From contig NZ_JACSIT010000135.1 of the NCBI RefSeq assembly GCF_014349155.1, positions 1 to 64,000 of the forward strand: a stretch of DNA of 64,000 nucleotides, given 5' to 3'. A program made the translations under genes and the position numbers. Positions 8,740 through 18,789 of the stretch are shown piece after piece. A model generated the notes under the pieces. That model was not told the DNA's origin. It searched no databases and worked only from the letters and a program-made list of their open reading frames with translations. Position 1 is the first letter of the stretch; each line of letters opens with the position of its first letter. This DNA is from Neolewinella lacunae (lineage in GTDB: Bacteria > Bacteroidota > Bacteroidia > Chitinophagales > Saprospiraceae).

Positions 8740-11700
8740 ATGCGCAATTTTCTTGCCTTTCTGCTGCTTGTCGCAACGACGGCCGCCTTTGCCCAGTCGC
8801 CCCTGTACTTTCCTAGTGATCCGGCCTTGACGCCCGACGGCAAGCACATCGTATTTGCCTATTCGGGCGACCTCTGGAAAGTCGCCACGGCGGGTGGTCG
8901 GGCGGATCGCCTGACGGCCTTGGACGGCGCGGAGAGCCACCCCCGGATTTCGCCCGATGGCAAATGGCTCGCCTTCAGCGCCGCCCAGTACGGCAACGAC
9001 GACGTGTACGTAACTTCGCTGGAAGGCGGCCCGATCCGGCAGCTCACCTTCCACGATGCCAACGACCAGGTGGCCAACTGGAGCTGGGACAGCCAAACCA
9101 TTTACTTCGCCAGCAATCGCTACAACCGGGGCACTACCTTCGGCGTATCCCGCACCGGCGGCACCCCCGTGCGGCAGTTCGAGCACTACTTCAATACCAT
9201 CCACAACGTAGCGCCGCACCCGAAGACCGGAGAATTTTACTTCAACGAAAGCTGGGAGAGCAGCATTTTTGCCCACCGCCGGGGTTACCGCGGGCCGTTT
9301 AACCCGGATATAAAGTCGTTCGACGCCCAGCGCACCAAAGTAACCAAGCACACCGCGTGGGAAGGCAAAGACCTCTGGCCCATGATCGACCGGGCGGGGA
9401 AGGTCTACTTCGTCTCCGACCGCGATAACGATACTTACAACCTCTACCTGCTGGAGGGGAAGGTACCCAAGCCCCTGACCAAATTCCCCACTTCGGTCTT
9501 TACGCCTTCGATCAGCGCCGACGGGCAGCAGATCGTGTTCGTGCGCGACTACCAACTGGAGATCTACGATGTAGCCACGGGGAAATCCCGGCGCGTCTCC
9601 ATCGAGCTGAACGCCTTCCCGGGGCTGGTCAAAACAAAAGACTTCAACACGGACGGTAAACTGGAGGCTTTTGACGTGGCCCGCGATGGTAAGAAGATTG
9701 CTTTCGTGTCCCGTGGCTCCCTCTTCGTTTCCGATGCCGAAGGCAAATTCATCCAGCAAGTTCCCACGGGCGAAGAACGGGTGGCGGAGGTCCGCTGGCT
9801 CAAAGATGACCGGACCCTCCTCTTCACCCAAACCCTGGGGGGCTACCAGAACCTCTACACCGTTTTGGCCGACGGCAGCGCCGCGCCCGTCCGGCGCACC
9901 AACGATACGCGCAACAACCGCGGGCTCGAAATCAGCAAAGACAGCAGCCGCGTCGTGTACCTGAGCGGACGCGACGAAGTACGGGTAATGGACCTCAACG
10001 ACTTCAGCGTCCAGACCGTCGCCAAACAGGAAATCTGGGCCTTCCAGAACAGCCTGCCGCGGTGGTCGCCCGACGATCGCTACATCCTCTTTACGGGCTA
10101 CCTGGATTTTGAGCAGGACCTCTTTTTGGTCGATACCAAAGCGGGTAATCGCCTGATCAACCTGACGAATACCGGCGTGACGGAGGCCGACCCGGTGTGG
10201 TCTCCCGACGGCAAATACATCTACTTCACCTCCGCGCGCCACCAGCCGAATTACCCCCGGGGTGGGGGAGAGGTCAACCTCTACCGCCTGCCCCTGAAGG
10301 CCTTCGACGCGCCTTACGCGGGCGAGAAGTTCAGCAGCCTGTTTGCGGATGAGGAAAAAGGGAAAGGCAAGAAGGACAGTGTGGTGGTGGAAATCGACTT
10401 CGCCAACCTGATGGAGCGCATGGAGACGGTGGGGCCGCGTTTTGGCACCCAATCGGGCCCCTTTGTGGTAAAAGACGGTGCCAAGACGGTGGTGTTGTAC
10501 GGCTCCGACCACGCGGAGGGCAAAACCCTGCTGTACAAGACGGTCTATGAGGACTTCGAAGCACCAAAGACCGAACTGATCAAAGGCAGTGGGGTGGGCA
10601 ACGCTACGGATCTGGTGACGGCCAAGGGCAAGCACTACGTTCTGGGGGGCGGCAAATTGCAGCAGATTGACCTGAGCCAGAACAAGTTAAACCCGACCGA
10701 GCTCAAGCATACTTTCCGGCGCAACCTCGCGGCGGAATTCCGGCAGATGTACTACGAGACCTGGGCCAATTTGGAGGAAAATTTCTACTCAGAAGACTTC
10801 CACGGCGTCGATTGGCCGGCTCTGCGCGACCGTTACGCGGCCTACCTGCCGCACCTGACCAACCGCGCCGATCTGCGGCGGCTGACCAACGACCTGCTGG
10901 GGGAGTTGAACACGTCGCACTTTGGCTTCAACAGCTCCGGCAGCGAGGAGCGGACTACGGATCGGGCGCAGAGCCTGGCCCTGGGGCTGGAATTTTCGGC
11001 CACTGACCCTTACCTCATCACGGGCATTATTGCCGATGGACCCGCGGACCGTGCGGGCATCGACCTGCGGCCGGGCGATCGGCTGGTGGCCATCGACGGG
11101 GAGCGGATTGACCCTACGCGCAACCGCGAGGCTTACCTGAGTCGGCCGAGTGTAGATAAAGAAGTGGCGCTGACGCAGGTGCGGGGAACGGTGGAAAGCA
11201 TTGTTCGTCTCCACCCCACGACTACCGCCGAAGAGCGCAATCACCGCTACGACGCCTGGGTGGACGACTGCCAGCGGCGCGTGGACGAGCAAACGGAACA
11301 ACGGGTGGCCTACATCCACATGAAAAACATGGGCGGCGGCGAGCTCGACAACTTCCTCAACGAAATGGTCTCCGAAGGTCACCGGCGGGATGCGCTGATT
11401 CTGGACCTCCGCTACAACACGGGCGGCAACGTCCACGATGCGGTATTGCAATTCCTCCAGCAAAAACCTTACCTCCGTTGGAAGTACCGGGGCGGGGCCG
11501 CCGCTGCGCAGCCCAACTTTGCCCCCAGCGCCAAGCCCATCGTCCTGCTCATCAACGAGCAAAGCCTCTCCGACGCCGAAATGACCACCGAAGGCTTCAA
11601 GCAACTGGGGCTGGGGACGGTCATGGGCACCCCCACTTACCGCTGGATCATTTTCACTTCCGGCAAAGGGCTCGTCGACGGCTCCTTCTACCGTCTGCCC

Positions 11701-11853
11701 AGCTGGGGGTGCTATGCCCTCGACGGCAGGAACCTCGAAAAAACCGGTGTGGAACCCGACATCCGCATCGACAACACCGCCGCAGACCGGCAGGCGGGCC
11801 GTGACCCCCAGCTTGATGCCGCCATCCGGGAAGTGTTGCGGCAGTTGAAGTAA
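8740..11853 (+). CDS. Tricorn-type protease, S41 family, secreted
   Basis: The product is 1037 residues. A Sec signal (MRNFLAFLLL...AFA|Q, about 19 residues) is followed by repeated WD40/PD40-like blades such as LTPDGKHIVFAYSGDLW and ISPDGKWLAFSA. A second propeller region, a PDZ domain near 743-790 (ADGPADRAGIDLRPGDRL) and a C-terminal S41 peptidase domain follow. Ser944 in SLSDAE sits where the tricorn nucleophile lies, with TYRWIIFTSG and the GVEPDI end also typical. Tricorn proteases finish peptide breakdown; Bacteroidota copies with a signal peptide probably work in the periplasm. The ATG at 8740 is chosen because it begins the signal peptide; longer in-frame starts add a non-signal leader. 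Length is close to tricorn. Confidence 0.92.
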   Translation: MRNFLAFLLLVATTAAFAQSPLYFPSDPALTPDGKHIVFAYSGDLWKVATAGGRADRLTALDGAESHPRISPDGKWLAFSAAQYGNDDVYVTSLEGGPIRQLTFHDANDQVANWSWDSQTIYFASNRYNRGTTFGVSRTGGTPVRQFEHYFNTIHNVAPHPKTGEFYFNESWESSIFAHRRGYRGPFNPDIKSFDAQRTKVTKHTAWEGKDLWPMIDRAGKVYFVSDRDNDTYNLYLLEGKVPKPLTKFPTSVFTPSISADGQQIVFVRDYQLEIYDVATGKSRRVSIELNAFPGLVKTKDFNTDGKLEAFDVARDGKKIAFVSRGSLFVSDAEGKFIQQVPTGEERVAEVRWLKDDRTLLFTQTLGGYQNLYTVLADGSAAPVRRTNDTRNNRGLEISKDSSRVVYLSGRDEVRVMDLNDFSVQTVAKQEIWAFQNSLPRWSPDDRYILFTGYLDFEQDLFLVDTKAGNRLINLTNTGVTEADPVWSPDGKYIYFTSARHQPNYPRGGGEVNLYRLPLKAFDAPYAGEKFSSLFADEEKGKGKKDSVVVEIDFANLMERMETVGPRFGTQSGPFVVKDGAKTVVLYGSDHAEGKTLLYKTVYEDFEAPKTELIKGSGVGNATDLVTAKGKHYVLGGGKLQQIDLSQNKLNPTELKHTFRRNLAAEFRQMYYETWANLEENFYSEDFHGVDWPALRDRYAAYLPHLTNRADLRRLTNDLLGELNTSHFGFNSSGSEERTTDRAQSLALGLEFSATDPYLITGIIADGPADRAGIDLRPGDRLVAIDGERIDPTRNREAYLSRPSVDKEVALTQVRGTVESIVRLHPTTTAEERNHRYDAWVDDCQRRVDEQTEQRVAYIHMKNMGGGELDNFLNEMVSEGHRRDALILDLRYNTGGNVHDAVLQFLQQKPYLRWKYRGGAAAAQPNFAPSAKPIVLLINEQSLSDAEMTTEGFKQLGLGTVMGTPTYRWIIFTSGKGLVDGSFYRLPSWGCYALDGRNLEKTGVEPDIRIDNTAADRQAGRDPQLDAAIREVLRQLK

Positions 11854-11867
11854 CTCCATGGGTATGC

Positions 11868-12250
11868 CGGACCGGAGGTCCGTAGTTGGTCGGGCTAAAG
11901 CCGCGAGAATACCTTGAGCGAAACTCCATGTATAACTCCAAGCAACTCCATGGGCTAAAAATGGGCCTTCGGTCATGGTAGTCGGGCTGAAGCCGCGACA
12001 ATACCTTGAGCGAAACTCCAAGCAACTCCATGGGCTAAAAAAAGGGCCTTCGGCCTTGGTAGTCGGGCTGAAGCCGCGAGAATACCTTGAGCGAAACTCC
12101 AAGCAACTCCATGTATAACTCCAAGCAACTCCATGGGCTAAAAAAAGGGCCCTCGGCCTTGGTAGTCGGGCTGAAGCCGCGACAATACCTTGAGCGAAAC
12201 TCCATGCAACTCCCTGGGCTAAAAAAGCCGGACCGGAGGTCCGGATCCAT
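11868..12250 (+). repeat. REP-like array 2 (four copies)
   Basis: Core palindromes start at 11890, 11982, 12063 and 12166, spaced 92, 81 and 103 bp; three are preceded by GGTAG. Between them sit AACTCCATGGGCTAAAAA boxes and GGGCCTTCGGCC hairpins. The array is bounded by CCGGACCGGAGGTCCG (11868 onward) and CCGGACCGGAGGTCCGGATC (about 12229-12248). It fills the whole space between the tricorn gene and the YdeI-like gene. Confidence 0.85.
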
Positions 12251-12283
12251 CCCGACAATCCCATGGGCCAAAAACCAGCCAGC

Positions 12284-12820
12284 ATGATCGAACTGAAAAC
12301 CAAACTTCAACTCGCCGACGAGGACCTCAACTACGGAAGCCTGTATTATACCGTCTTCCCCGTCCCGCGCAGCAGCGTAGCGACCCTGCTGGAGCGCGAG
12401 CACAACGCTACCCGGGTACTGGTGAAAGTCAATGGCCGGGGCAACCTGAGCGCGGGGTTAATGCCGGATGGCAAGGGCGACTTTTTCATCACCGTCAGTA
12501 AGGAGGTGCGCAGGAAATTCGATCTGGAAGAAGGCCAGGCGGTAGTACTCCAGATCAGCCCCGACGACAGCGAGTACGGTATGCCCCTGCCCGAAGAGGT
12601 GGCGGAGTTGTGGGCGATGGACGAAGAGGCCTACACCGTCTTCCATACCCTTACCCCGGGCAAACAGCGGGGATTGCTCTACGTCATCGGTAAACCCAAA
12701 CGCCCGGAGACCCGCGTGAAAAAGGCCGTGCAGATTTTTGAATACCTTAAGTCCGTTGGCGGTAAGTTGGATTACCGGGAGCTGAATGCGTACATGAAGG
12801 CGGAGAATGAGCGGTGGTAG
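12284..12820 (+). CDS. DUF1905 / YdeI-OmpD-associated family protein
   Basis: The product is 178 residues. The N-terminal half (about 1-90) resembles a DUF1905 small beta domain with VKVNGRGNLSAGLMPDGKGDFFITVSKEVR. The C-terminal half has the YdeI/OmdA-type helical repeat: VAELWAMDEEAYTVFHTLTPGKQRGLLYVI and then a Lys-rich helix. Such proteins are small, cytoplasmic and poorly understood; some are annotated as bacteriocin-protection proteins. The ATG at 12284 is preferred over the one 21 bp upstream, because that lies in a CCATGGGCC box of the repeat array and so is probably not native coding sequence. Confidence 0.72.
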   Translation: MIELKTKLQLADEDLNYGSLYYTVFPVPRSSVATLLEREHNATRVLVKVNGRGNLSAGLMPDGKGDFFITVSKEVRRKFDLEEGQAVVLQISPDDSEYGMPLPEEVAELWAMDEEAYTVFHTLTPGKQRGLLYVIGKPKRPETRVKKAVQIFEYLKSVGGKLDYRELNAYMKAENERW

Positions 12821-12822
12821 GG

Positions 12823-12980
12823 GAGTGAGTGAATGCGTGAATGATTGAATGCGTGAATGGCTACCGCATGCGACTGGCTACCGCACAGGATTTGCCGCCG
12901 CAGGGGATAAGCTGCCGCAGACTGTTCACATAGGTGTCTGGCGAAAACTATGAACTATGAACTATGAACTACTACACGGG
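12823..12980 (+). repeat. Short-repeat patch (GAATGGCTACCGCA family and CTATGAACTA repeats)
   Basis: GTGAATGCGTGAATG units lead into GAATGGCTACCGCA (12855-12868) and a second GGCTACCGCA copy. GCCGCCGCAGG/GCTGCCGCAG pieces follow, then three tandem AACTATGA units around 12946-12973. The family recurs at 16034, 16250 (inverted) and 56579. The rest of the 12821-13159 gap holds only the 18-bp motif listed separately. Confidence 0.6.
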
Positions 12981-13011
12981 GCGTCCTTCCCTGCTCTTTA
13001 GTCCTCGCCTG

Positions 13012-13029
13012 GCACCTGCGGCCGCGCCC
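13012..13029 (+). repeat. Dispersed 18-bp motif upstream of the repeat-protein gene
   Basis: Exact GCACCTGCGGCCGCGCCC, same direction as the gene at 13160 and 130 bp before its ATG. Preceded by TCCCTGCTCTTTAGTCC, which resembles the left flank of other copies. Confidence 0.85.
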
Positions 13030-13159
13030 CGCTGACCAGGCTCCGCACAATAATCAGCGGGTGGTGTTCATTAAAGTGCTCGTTGGAAAGCTAACTTCGG
13101 CCCCGGGAATTTCCGCCCGCCACTTTCTACCGACACGAATGACCAGCAACACGCGATTT

Positions 13160-13978
13160 ATGTACCGACTACTCTTTTTTCTACTGGCTGCATCCACCTC
13201 CTGGGGCGTATTTGCCCAGCAATTTACGGGAATCTACCAGCCCTCCGACGCCGAAGTGCGGCAGGTGACGGTGGGCGGCTGGGAGGCTTTCCTGGCCGAG
13301 CACAAGCGCCAAAACCAGGCAGGATTTCGCCTGCGGGACCTGGAGACCTACAAACAAGGCGGCGATGACCGTAAGTACGTGGGCCTCTACTCTGAGAGTC
13401 CACTGATTGACTCGGTGGGCAAGGCCAGCAGTTGGACCGAATTCATCAAAATGAAGCGGGACATGGTAAAGGCGGGCTACACGATGGTGGACATCGCGGC
13501 CGTGGTGCTCAACGAACGCGACTACGATTTTTACGGGGTTTGGGTGAAAGAAGCTCACCCCACGATTCACAAAGTCTGGTTGCTCGAAAGCCGTGAAAGC
13601 ATTGAGAAAAGGACCACCATCATGGCCAAAGACCGCTTTAAGATCAAGCGCGTTCACGTCTTGAACATCCCCAATGGCGAACCATCTTTCGTGGTGCTGT
13701 ACCATTTTTCACCGATTGACCGCTTTAACTTTTTGTACTTCGCCGACGATCTGGAGACTTTCCGGCAGGAACGGGACGAGCGGCGGCGCAGTAAAGTGGA
13801 GCTTATCGACTTCGACCGTTACCGGGAAGGGGACAAAACCGCCTACGTAGCCATTTTTCAGGACGGGGAATACGACAGCGAATTCATCTCCGGCGTCTCC
13901 ATCGAAACCATTAACGAGCAGGCACGGGCGCTGGAAAAAAGCCGGGGGCTGAAGTTGACCAACCTGAGCGTGGATTAG
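13160..13978 (+). CDS. Secreted protein of about 50-residue tandem repeats
   Basis: The product is 272 residues with a clear signal peptide (MYRLLFFLLAAST...VFAQ). The rest divides into four repeats of about 50 residues plus a partial fifth. Each starts with a Trp/Glu helix (WEAFLAEHKRQNQAG, WTEFIKMKRDMVKAG, ETFRQERDERRRSK), then a hydrophobic strand such as GYTMVDIAAV, and ends in a Tyr/Trp strand (KYVGLYSES, FYGVWVKEA, FVVLYHFSP, AYVAIFQDG). The pattern resembles the 'bacterial tandem repeat domain 1' family, but that match is from memory. The ATG at 13160 is chosen because it begins the signal; another lies 21 bp upstream. Function unknown. Confidence 0.65.
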   Translation: MYRLLFFLLAASTSWGVFAQQFTGIYQPSDAEVRQVTVGGWEAFLAEHKRQNQAGFRLRDLETYKQGGDDRKYVGLYSESPLIDSVGKASSWTEFIKMKRDMVKAGYTMVDIAAVVLNERDYDFYGVWVKEAHPTIHKVWLLESRESIEKRTTIMAKDRFKIKRVHVLNIPNGEPSFVVLYHFSPIDRFNFLYFADDLETFRQERDERRRSKVELIDFDRYREGDKTAYVAIFQDGEYDSEFISGVSIETINEQARALEKSRGLKLTNLSVD

Positions 13979-14042
13979 GGGTGGGGTAGGGCGAAATCCT
14001 CGGGTGAACGGCGTACCTTGCCCGACGCCAGAATCCAGTGCC

Positions 14043-15386
14043 ATGCCCGCCGTACCCAGTATTCCCCTCTTTAAAGTGTTGCCCAACGTGTTGCGCACGG
14101 CCCGGCGGCCCATTGAAGTGTTTCAGGAATACCACCAGATTTACGGCGATAACTTGCTCCTTTCCGTGGGGGGAAGCCGGCGGACCCACCTGACGGCCGA
14201 CCCCGAGGTGATCCAGCACGTTTTGCAGCGCAACCACCGGAACTACGATAAGAGCGAGATCCAGGCCACCCAGATGGCCAAGTACCTCGGCAAGGGCCTG
14301 CTGACCAACACGGGCCAACCGTGGCTGACCCAGCGGCGGCTCATTCAGCCCGGCTTCCACCGCAAGCGCCTGGATAGCCTGGTAACGGAGATGCGTGCGG
14401 TCATCGAACGGCAGTGCGCTCAATTGGATGCGGCCCGGGCGGCGGGCAGCACCCTCTCTTTGCACGGCTTTACGCGCTCGGCCGTTTTTCGCATCATCGC
14501 CCGGGCGATCTTTACCGATGGCTTTTCCGAGCAAGAGACCATGGAGTTGAACCGGACGATGGACGCCATCCAGGCCTTCATCATTTATCCGGTCCGGATG
14601 CCCTTTCTCCGCAAGCCCCTGCGCTGGATCGGCCGGGAGGGCAAATACCTCGCCATGGCCACCTCCATCCGGCAGCGCTTGCAGGAGCGGATCGACGAGC
14701 GGCGGGCGGGGGGAGCCCAGGATGATCTCCTGCAAATGCTGCTGGACAGCCGCTACGAAGACGACGGCACACCGATGGCCGACGAGCAATTGATCGACGA
14801 GATCATGATCCTCTTCGCCGCCGGGCACGAGACCAGCGCCAACGCCCTGGCCTGGACGATCTGGCTGCTGTTGCAGCACCCGGAAGAACTGGCGAAGGTC
14901 AAAGCAGAAATTGCGGCGGCCAAAACGCTTGGCCCGCTGGACCTGGACGGGGTGAAAAACCTGCCCTACCTGACCCAGGTCATTGAGGAAAGCATGCGGC
15001 TTTACCCGCCCGCCTGGATTACCGACCGGGTGGCCCTGGGCCCCGACGTAGCCAACGGTTACGCCATCGACACCCATACGGTAGTGGGCATCTTCATTTA
15101 CGGCCTGCACCACAACCCCCGCTACTGGCCGGAGCCGGAACGCTTTTGGCCCGAACGGATGTCGGCCGCCGCCAAAAAAGACCGCCACCCCTACGCATTC
15201 CTGCCCTTCGGTGCCGGACCCCGCCTGTGCATCGGCAACCACTTTGCCATGTTGGAAATGCAGCTGTTCCTGGCACAGGTGCTTGGCGACTACACGTTGG
15301 AGCTGACCACGCCCGCTGCTGAGGTGGGGGTGAAGCCCTACATTACCTTGCACATGGACCGGGAGGTGGGCGTGCGGGTGTGCTGA
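14043..15386 (+). CDS. Cytochrome P450
   Basis: The product is 447 residues. Its signatures are the I-helix oxygen-binding AGHETS (260-265), ExxR (Glu316, Arg319 in EESMR), and the haem loop FGAGPRLCIG with Cys396 as the thiolate ligand. No signal or membrane anchor is seen, so it is soluble and would need separate redox partners, none of which is nearby. Its look is that of bacterial P450s of the CYP102/fatty-acid type, but the substrate is not deducible. The ATG at 14043 is chosen over an in-frame GTG at 14004 because the P450 fold begins directly after it. The gene stands alone and leads towards maf 40 bp downstream, possibly in the same transcript. Confidence 0.93.
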   Translation: MPAVPSIPLFKVLPNVLRTARRPIEVFQEYHQIYGDNLLLSVGGSRRTHLTADPEVIQHVLQRNHRNYDKSEIQATQMAKYLGKGLLTNTGQPWLTQRRLIQPGFHRKRLDSLVTEMRAVIERQCAQLDAARAAGSTLSLHGFTRSAVFRIIARAIFTDGFSEQETMELNRTMDAIQAFIIYPVRMPFLRKPLRWIGREGKYLAMATSIRQRLQERIDERRAGGAQDDLLQMLLDSRYEDDGTPMADEQLIDEIMILFAAGHETSANALAWTIWLLLQHPEELAKVKAEIAAAKTLGPLDLDGVKNLPYLTQVIEESMRLYPPAWITDRVALGPDVANGYAIDTHTVVGIFIYGLHHNPRYWPEPERFWPERMSAAAKKDRHPYAFLPFGAGPRLCIGNHFAMLEMQLFLAQVLGDYTLELTTPAAEVGVKPYITLHMDREVGVRVC

Positions 15387-15426
15387 GACGATTTCAAGCA
15401 TTTCCATTTTTTACTGATTTCCAACT

Positions 15427-16008
15427 ATGCAATTACTTCCCGACCTTTCATTAGTCCTCGCCTCCCAATCCCCCCGCCGCGCCTACCTCCTGGAGCAGGC
15501 GGGCATTCCCTTCGTGGTGCGTACCGCCGATACGGAAGAGGTCTATCCCCCGGAAACGCCGGTACTGGAGGTAGCACCGTATCTTGCCGAACTCAAGGCG
15601 GAAGGCGCGCGCCACCTGTTGCAGCACGATGACGAGGTACTCCTGACGGCGGACAGCGTGGTCATCCTCGACAGCCTGATCTATGGTAAACCAGCCGACC
15701 GGGACGAAGCCATTTCCACCTTGCGGCGCTTGGCAGGGCGTACCCACACTGTAGTCACCGGCTGCTGCCTGCTGGACGCCCGCAGGAAGGAAGTTTTTAG
15801 CGGCATCAGCTACGTGACCTTTAACGACATGACCGACGCAGAAATCACCTGGTACGTAGACCACTGCCAGCCTTACGATAAAGCAGGTGCCTACGCCATC
15901 CAGGAATGGGTGGGGCTGGCCAAAATCTCCCGGATCGAAGGCACTTACCCCAACATCATGGGCCTGCCGGTAGACCTGGTGTACGAACGGCTTTTGAAGT
16001 GGAAGTAG
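15427..16008 (+). CDS. maf: Maf-family nucleoside triphosphate pyrophosphatase
   Basis: The product is 193 residues, the usual length. Motifs are LASQSPRRAYLLEQAG near the N terminus, LTADSVV in the middle with the catalytic Asp, and YDKAGAYAIQEW near the end. Maf proteins hydrolyse non-canonical or modified nucleotides (dTTP, UTP, CTP or methylated forms, depending on subgroup) and slow septum formation when overexpressed. Cytoplasmic. It follows the P450 gene by 40 bp on the same strand; the link is probably positional only. Confidence 0.92.
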   Translation: MQLLPDLSLVLASQSPRRAYLLEQAGIPFVVRTADTEEVYPPETPVLEVAPYLAELKAEGARHLLQHDDEVLLTADSVVILDSLIYGKPADRDEAISTLRRLAGRTHTVVTGCCLLDARRKEVFSGISYVTFNDMTDAEITWYVDHCQPYDKAGAYAIQEWVGLAKISRIEGTYPNIMGLPVDLVYERLLKWK

Positions 16009-16010
16009 AG

Positions 16011-16283
16011 AATGGGCGAATGAGCGAATGCGTGAATGGCTACCGCACGGGACATGCTAATGCACTGGAAAGGTAACTGCGCTTGCCAAATGACCAGGAG
16101 GGTGTATCACTCCTAAAATAAGTGAATGTTTTTGAAGCAGTTTCTTCAAATTTGGTGACATTGCATTTCCAAGCGTCCAAATTCGCCCACCACAGGCTTA
16201 CGGAATCTAAAGATATGCGGCAGCTAATCCAATGCGGCAGCCTGTCAAATGCGGCAGCCATTCACTCATCCACCCATTCACTC
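16011..16283. repeat. Inverted GAATGGCTACCGCA copies in the maf to DUF1080 space
   Basis: GAATGGCTACCGCA at 16034-16047 faces TGCGGCAGCCATTC at 16250-16263 (one mismatch when inverted), about 200 bp apart. Three ATGCGGCAGC units (16215-16259) precede the inverted arm. Between the arms is AT-richer sequence with no coding signal I trust. Confidence 0.5.
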
Positions 16284-17099
16284 ATGCAATACCTCGCCTC
16301 CCTCGCCATCGCCCTCGTTCTCCTCACTGCCTGTGGCAACGCCGATACCCCGGAAGCCGCCCCACCCACCGAAAATTGGCAAGACCTGTTCAACGGGCAA
16401 GACCTGACGGGCTGGACCATCAAAATGTCGGGCCGCGAGCTGGGTGAGAATTACCTGAACACCTTCGCCGTAGAGGACGGCATGCTGCGCATCAAATATG
16501 CCGAGTACGACAGCTTCCGCAACGAATACGGCCATATTTACTACGAGCAGCCGTACAGCAATTACCGCCTGCGCTTTGAGTACCGCTTTACCGGCGAGCA
16601 GACGCCCGGCGGAGCAACCTGGAACGTGCGCAACAGTGGCGTGATGCTGCATTCTCAGTCGGCGGCCAGCAATGAATTTGACCAGGATTTCCCCGTCTCC
16701 ATCGAACTCCAACTGCTCGGTGGCCTCAGCAACGGCGAAGCCCGCACCACCGGCAACGTCTGCACCCCCGGCACCGCCGTCATGATGGGCGACACCATCA
16801 ACTACCAACACTGCATCAGCTCCTCCTCCCGAACCTACGACGGCGACCGCTGGGTGAAAGCCGAAGCCATCGTCAACGGCGGTGAATCGATGCACTTTCT
16901 CATTGAAGGAGACACGGTGCTTTCTTTCCAACAACCCCTGGTGGCCTCCCTGGATATGACCCAAGAAGTGGAGGCCTTCGGACTGTCCGCCAGCTGGGTG
17001 GAGAAAAACGGGCAGAAACTCCCTACGGGATACATCGCGCTACAGGCGGAGAGCCACCCGATTGACTTCCGGAATATCCAGTTGCTGGAGTTGCGCTAA
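16284..17099 (+). CDS. DUF1080 (3-keto-disaccharide hydrolase domain) lipoprotein
   Basis: The product is 271 residues. The lipoprotein signal MQYLASLAIALVLLTAC gives Cys17. The body is one DUF1080 domain: WQDLFNGQDLTGWTIK, a VEDGMLRI strand, YSNYRLRFEYRF, NSGVMLHSQ, the FPVSIELQLLGG segment, and a final HPIDFRNIQLLEL strand. The family is a jelly-roll, laminin-G-like fold; some members cleave 3-keto-glycosides after oxidation of the sugar. The ATG at 16284 is chosen because it begins the signal; upstream in-frame codons lie in repeat sequence. Bases 17100-17264 after it contain no gene. Confidence 0.85.
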   Translation: MQYLASLAIALVLLTACGNADTPEAAPPTENWQDLFNGQDLTGWTIKMSGRELGENYLNTFAVEDGMLRIKYAEYDSFRNEYGHIYYEQPYSNYRLRFEYRFTGEQTPGGATWNVRNSGVMLHSQSAASNEFDQDFPVSIELQLLGGLSNGEARTTGNVCTPGTAVMMGDTINYQHCISSSSRTYDGDRWVKAEAIVNGGESMHFLIEGDTVLSFQQPLVASLDMTQEVEAFGLSASWVEKNGQKLPTGYIALQAESHPIDFRNIQLLELR

Positions 17100-17264
17100 G
17101 CAAAAAGCTTTTCAGCGAGCAGCAATTCTCAGTTTAACCATTTTGAGTTTACTACCTTGCAAAAATCAGGGGAAATTTCTCCACTATTGGTTTAAAAAGG
17201 CATACTGACGAAATAAAATTTGGTTTTCCCAAAAATCCTACTGCATCAGCCACCCAAACCAGCC

Positions 17265-18467
<1,203 letters not shown>

Positions 18468-18603
18468 GCGCTGGGGTTGTGAATTTGGGCGAAGGTAAGG
18501 AGCCCGCACGGAAATTGAAGCCTCCGGGCACTAATCTGTCGGATTTTGCGCTTCTGCCCTCGCCGCACCAGGTGTAGCGTAACCATTTTTCCGTTGTGTA
18601 TTG

Positions 18604-18652
18604 GGGCGCGGACGCAGGTGCTCCCCCCCGGCCCCCCAAAGGGGGGAGACAG
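18604..18652 (-). repeat. 18-bp motif (TCC variant) joined to C-run/G-run hairpin
   Basis: GCACCTGCGTCCGCGCCC on the minus strand (18604-18621), pointing towards sucC 136 bp away. It is joined to TCCCCCCCGGCCCCCC-AAA-GGGGGG on the plus strand, a strong hairpin. The divergent space 18468-18789 holds no other recognised feature. Confidence 0.75.
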
Positions 18653-18789
18653 GACAATGAGCAAGGTGCCTGACAAACTTTCGCATTCCCGGAGAATCTT
18701 CCACCCACAGGCCACGTTTATCATCACCTTTGTGTCTACATCCCGAGAGCGCACCCCCGTGGGTGGCATTTGAGCGCCCAACCAAGTGT

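Noticed and set aside
4929-10635. Long antisense open frames, such as 4929-6698 (+) and 8704-10635 (-), of about 590 and 640 codons
   Set aside because: They lie opposite clear symporter and tricorn genes; their products are Gly/His/Gln- or Val/Arg-rich with no domain, an effect of GC-rich codon third positions. The same holds for 13911-15407 (-), 45811-47121 (+), 47149-48180 (+) and 48102-49409 (+).
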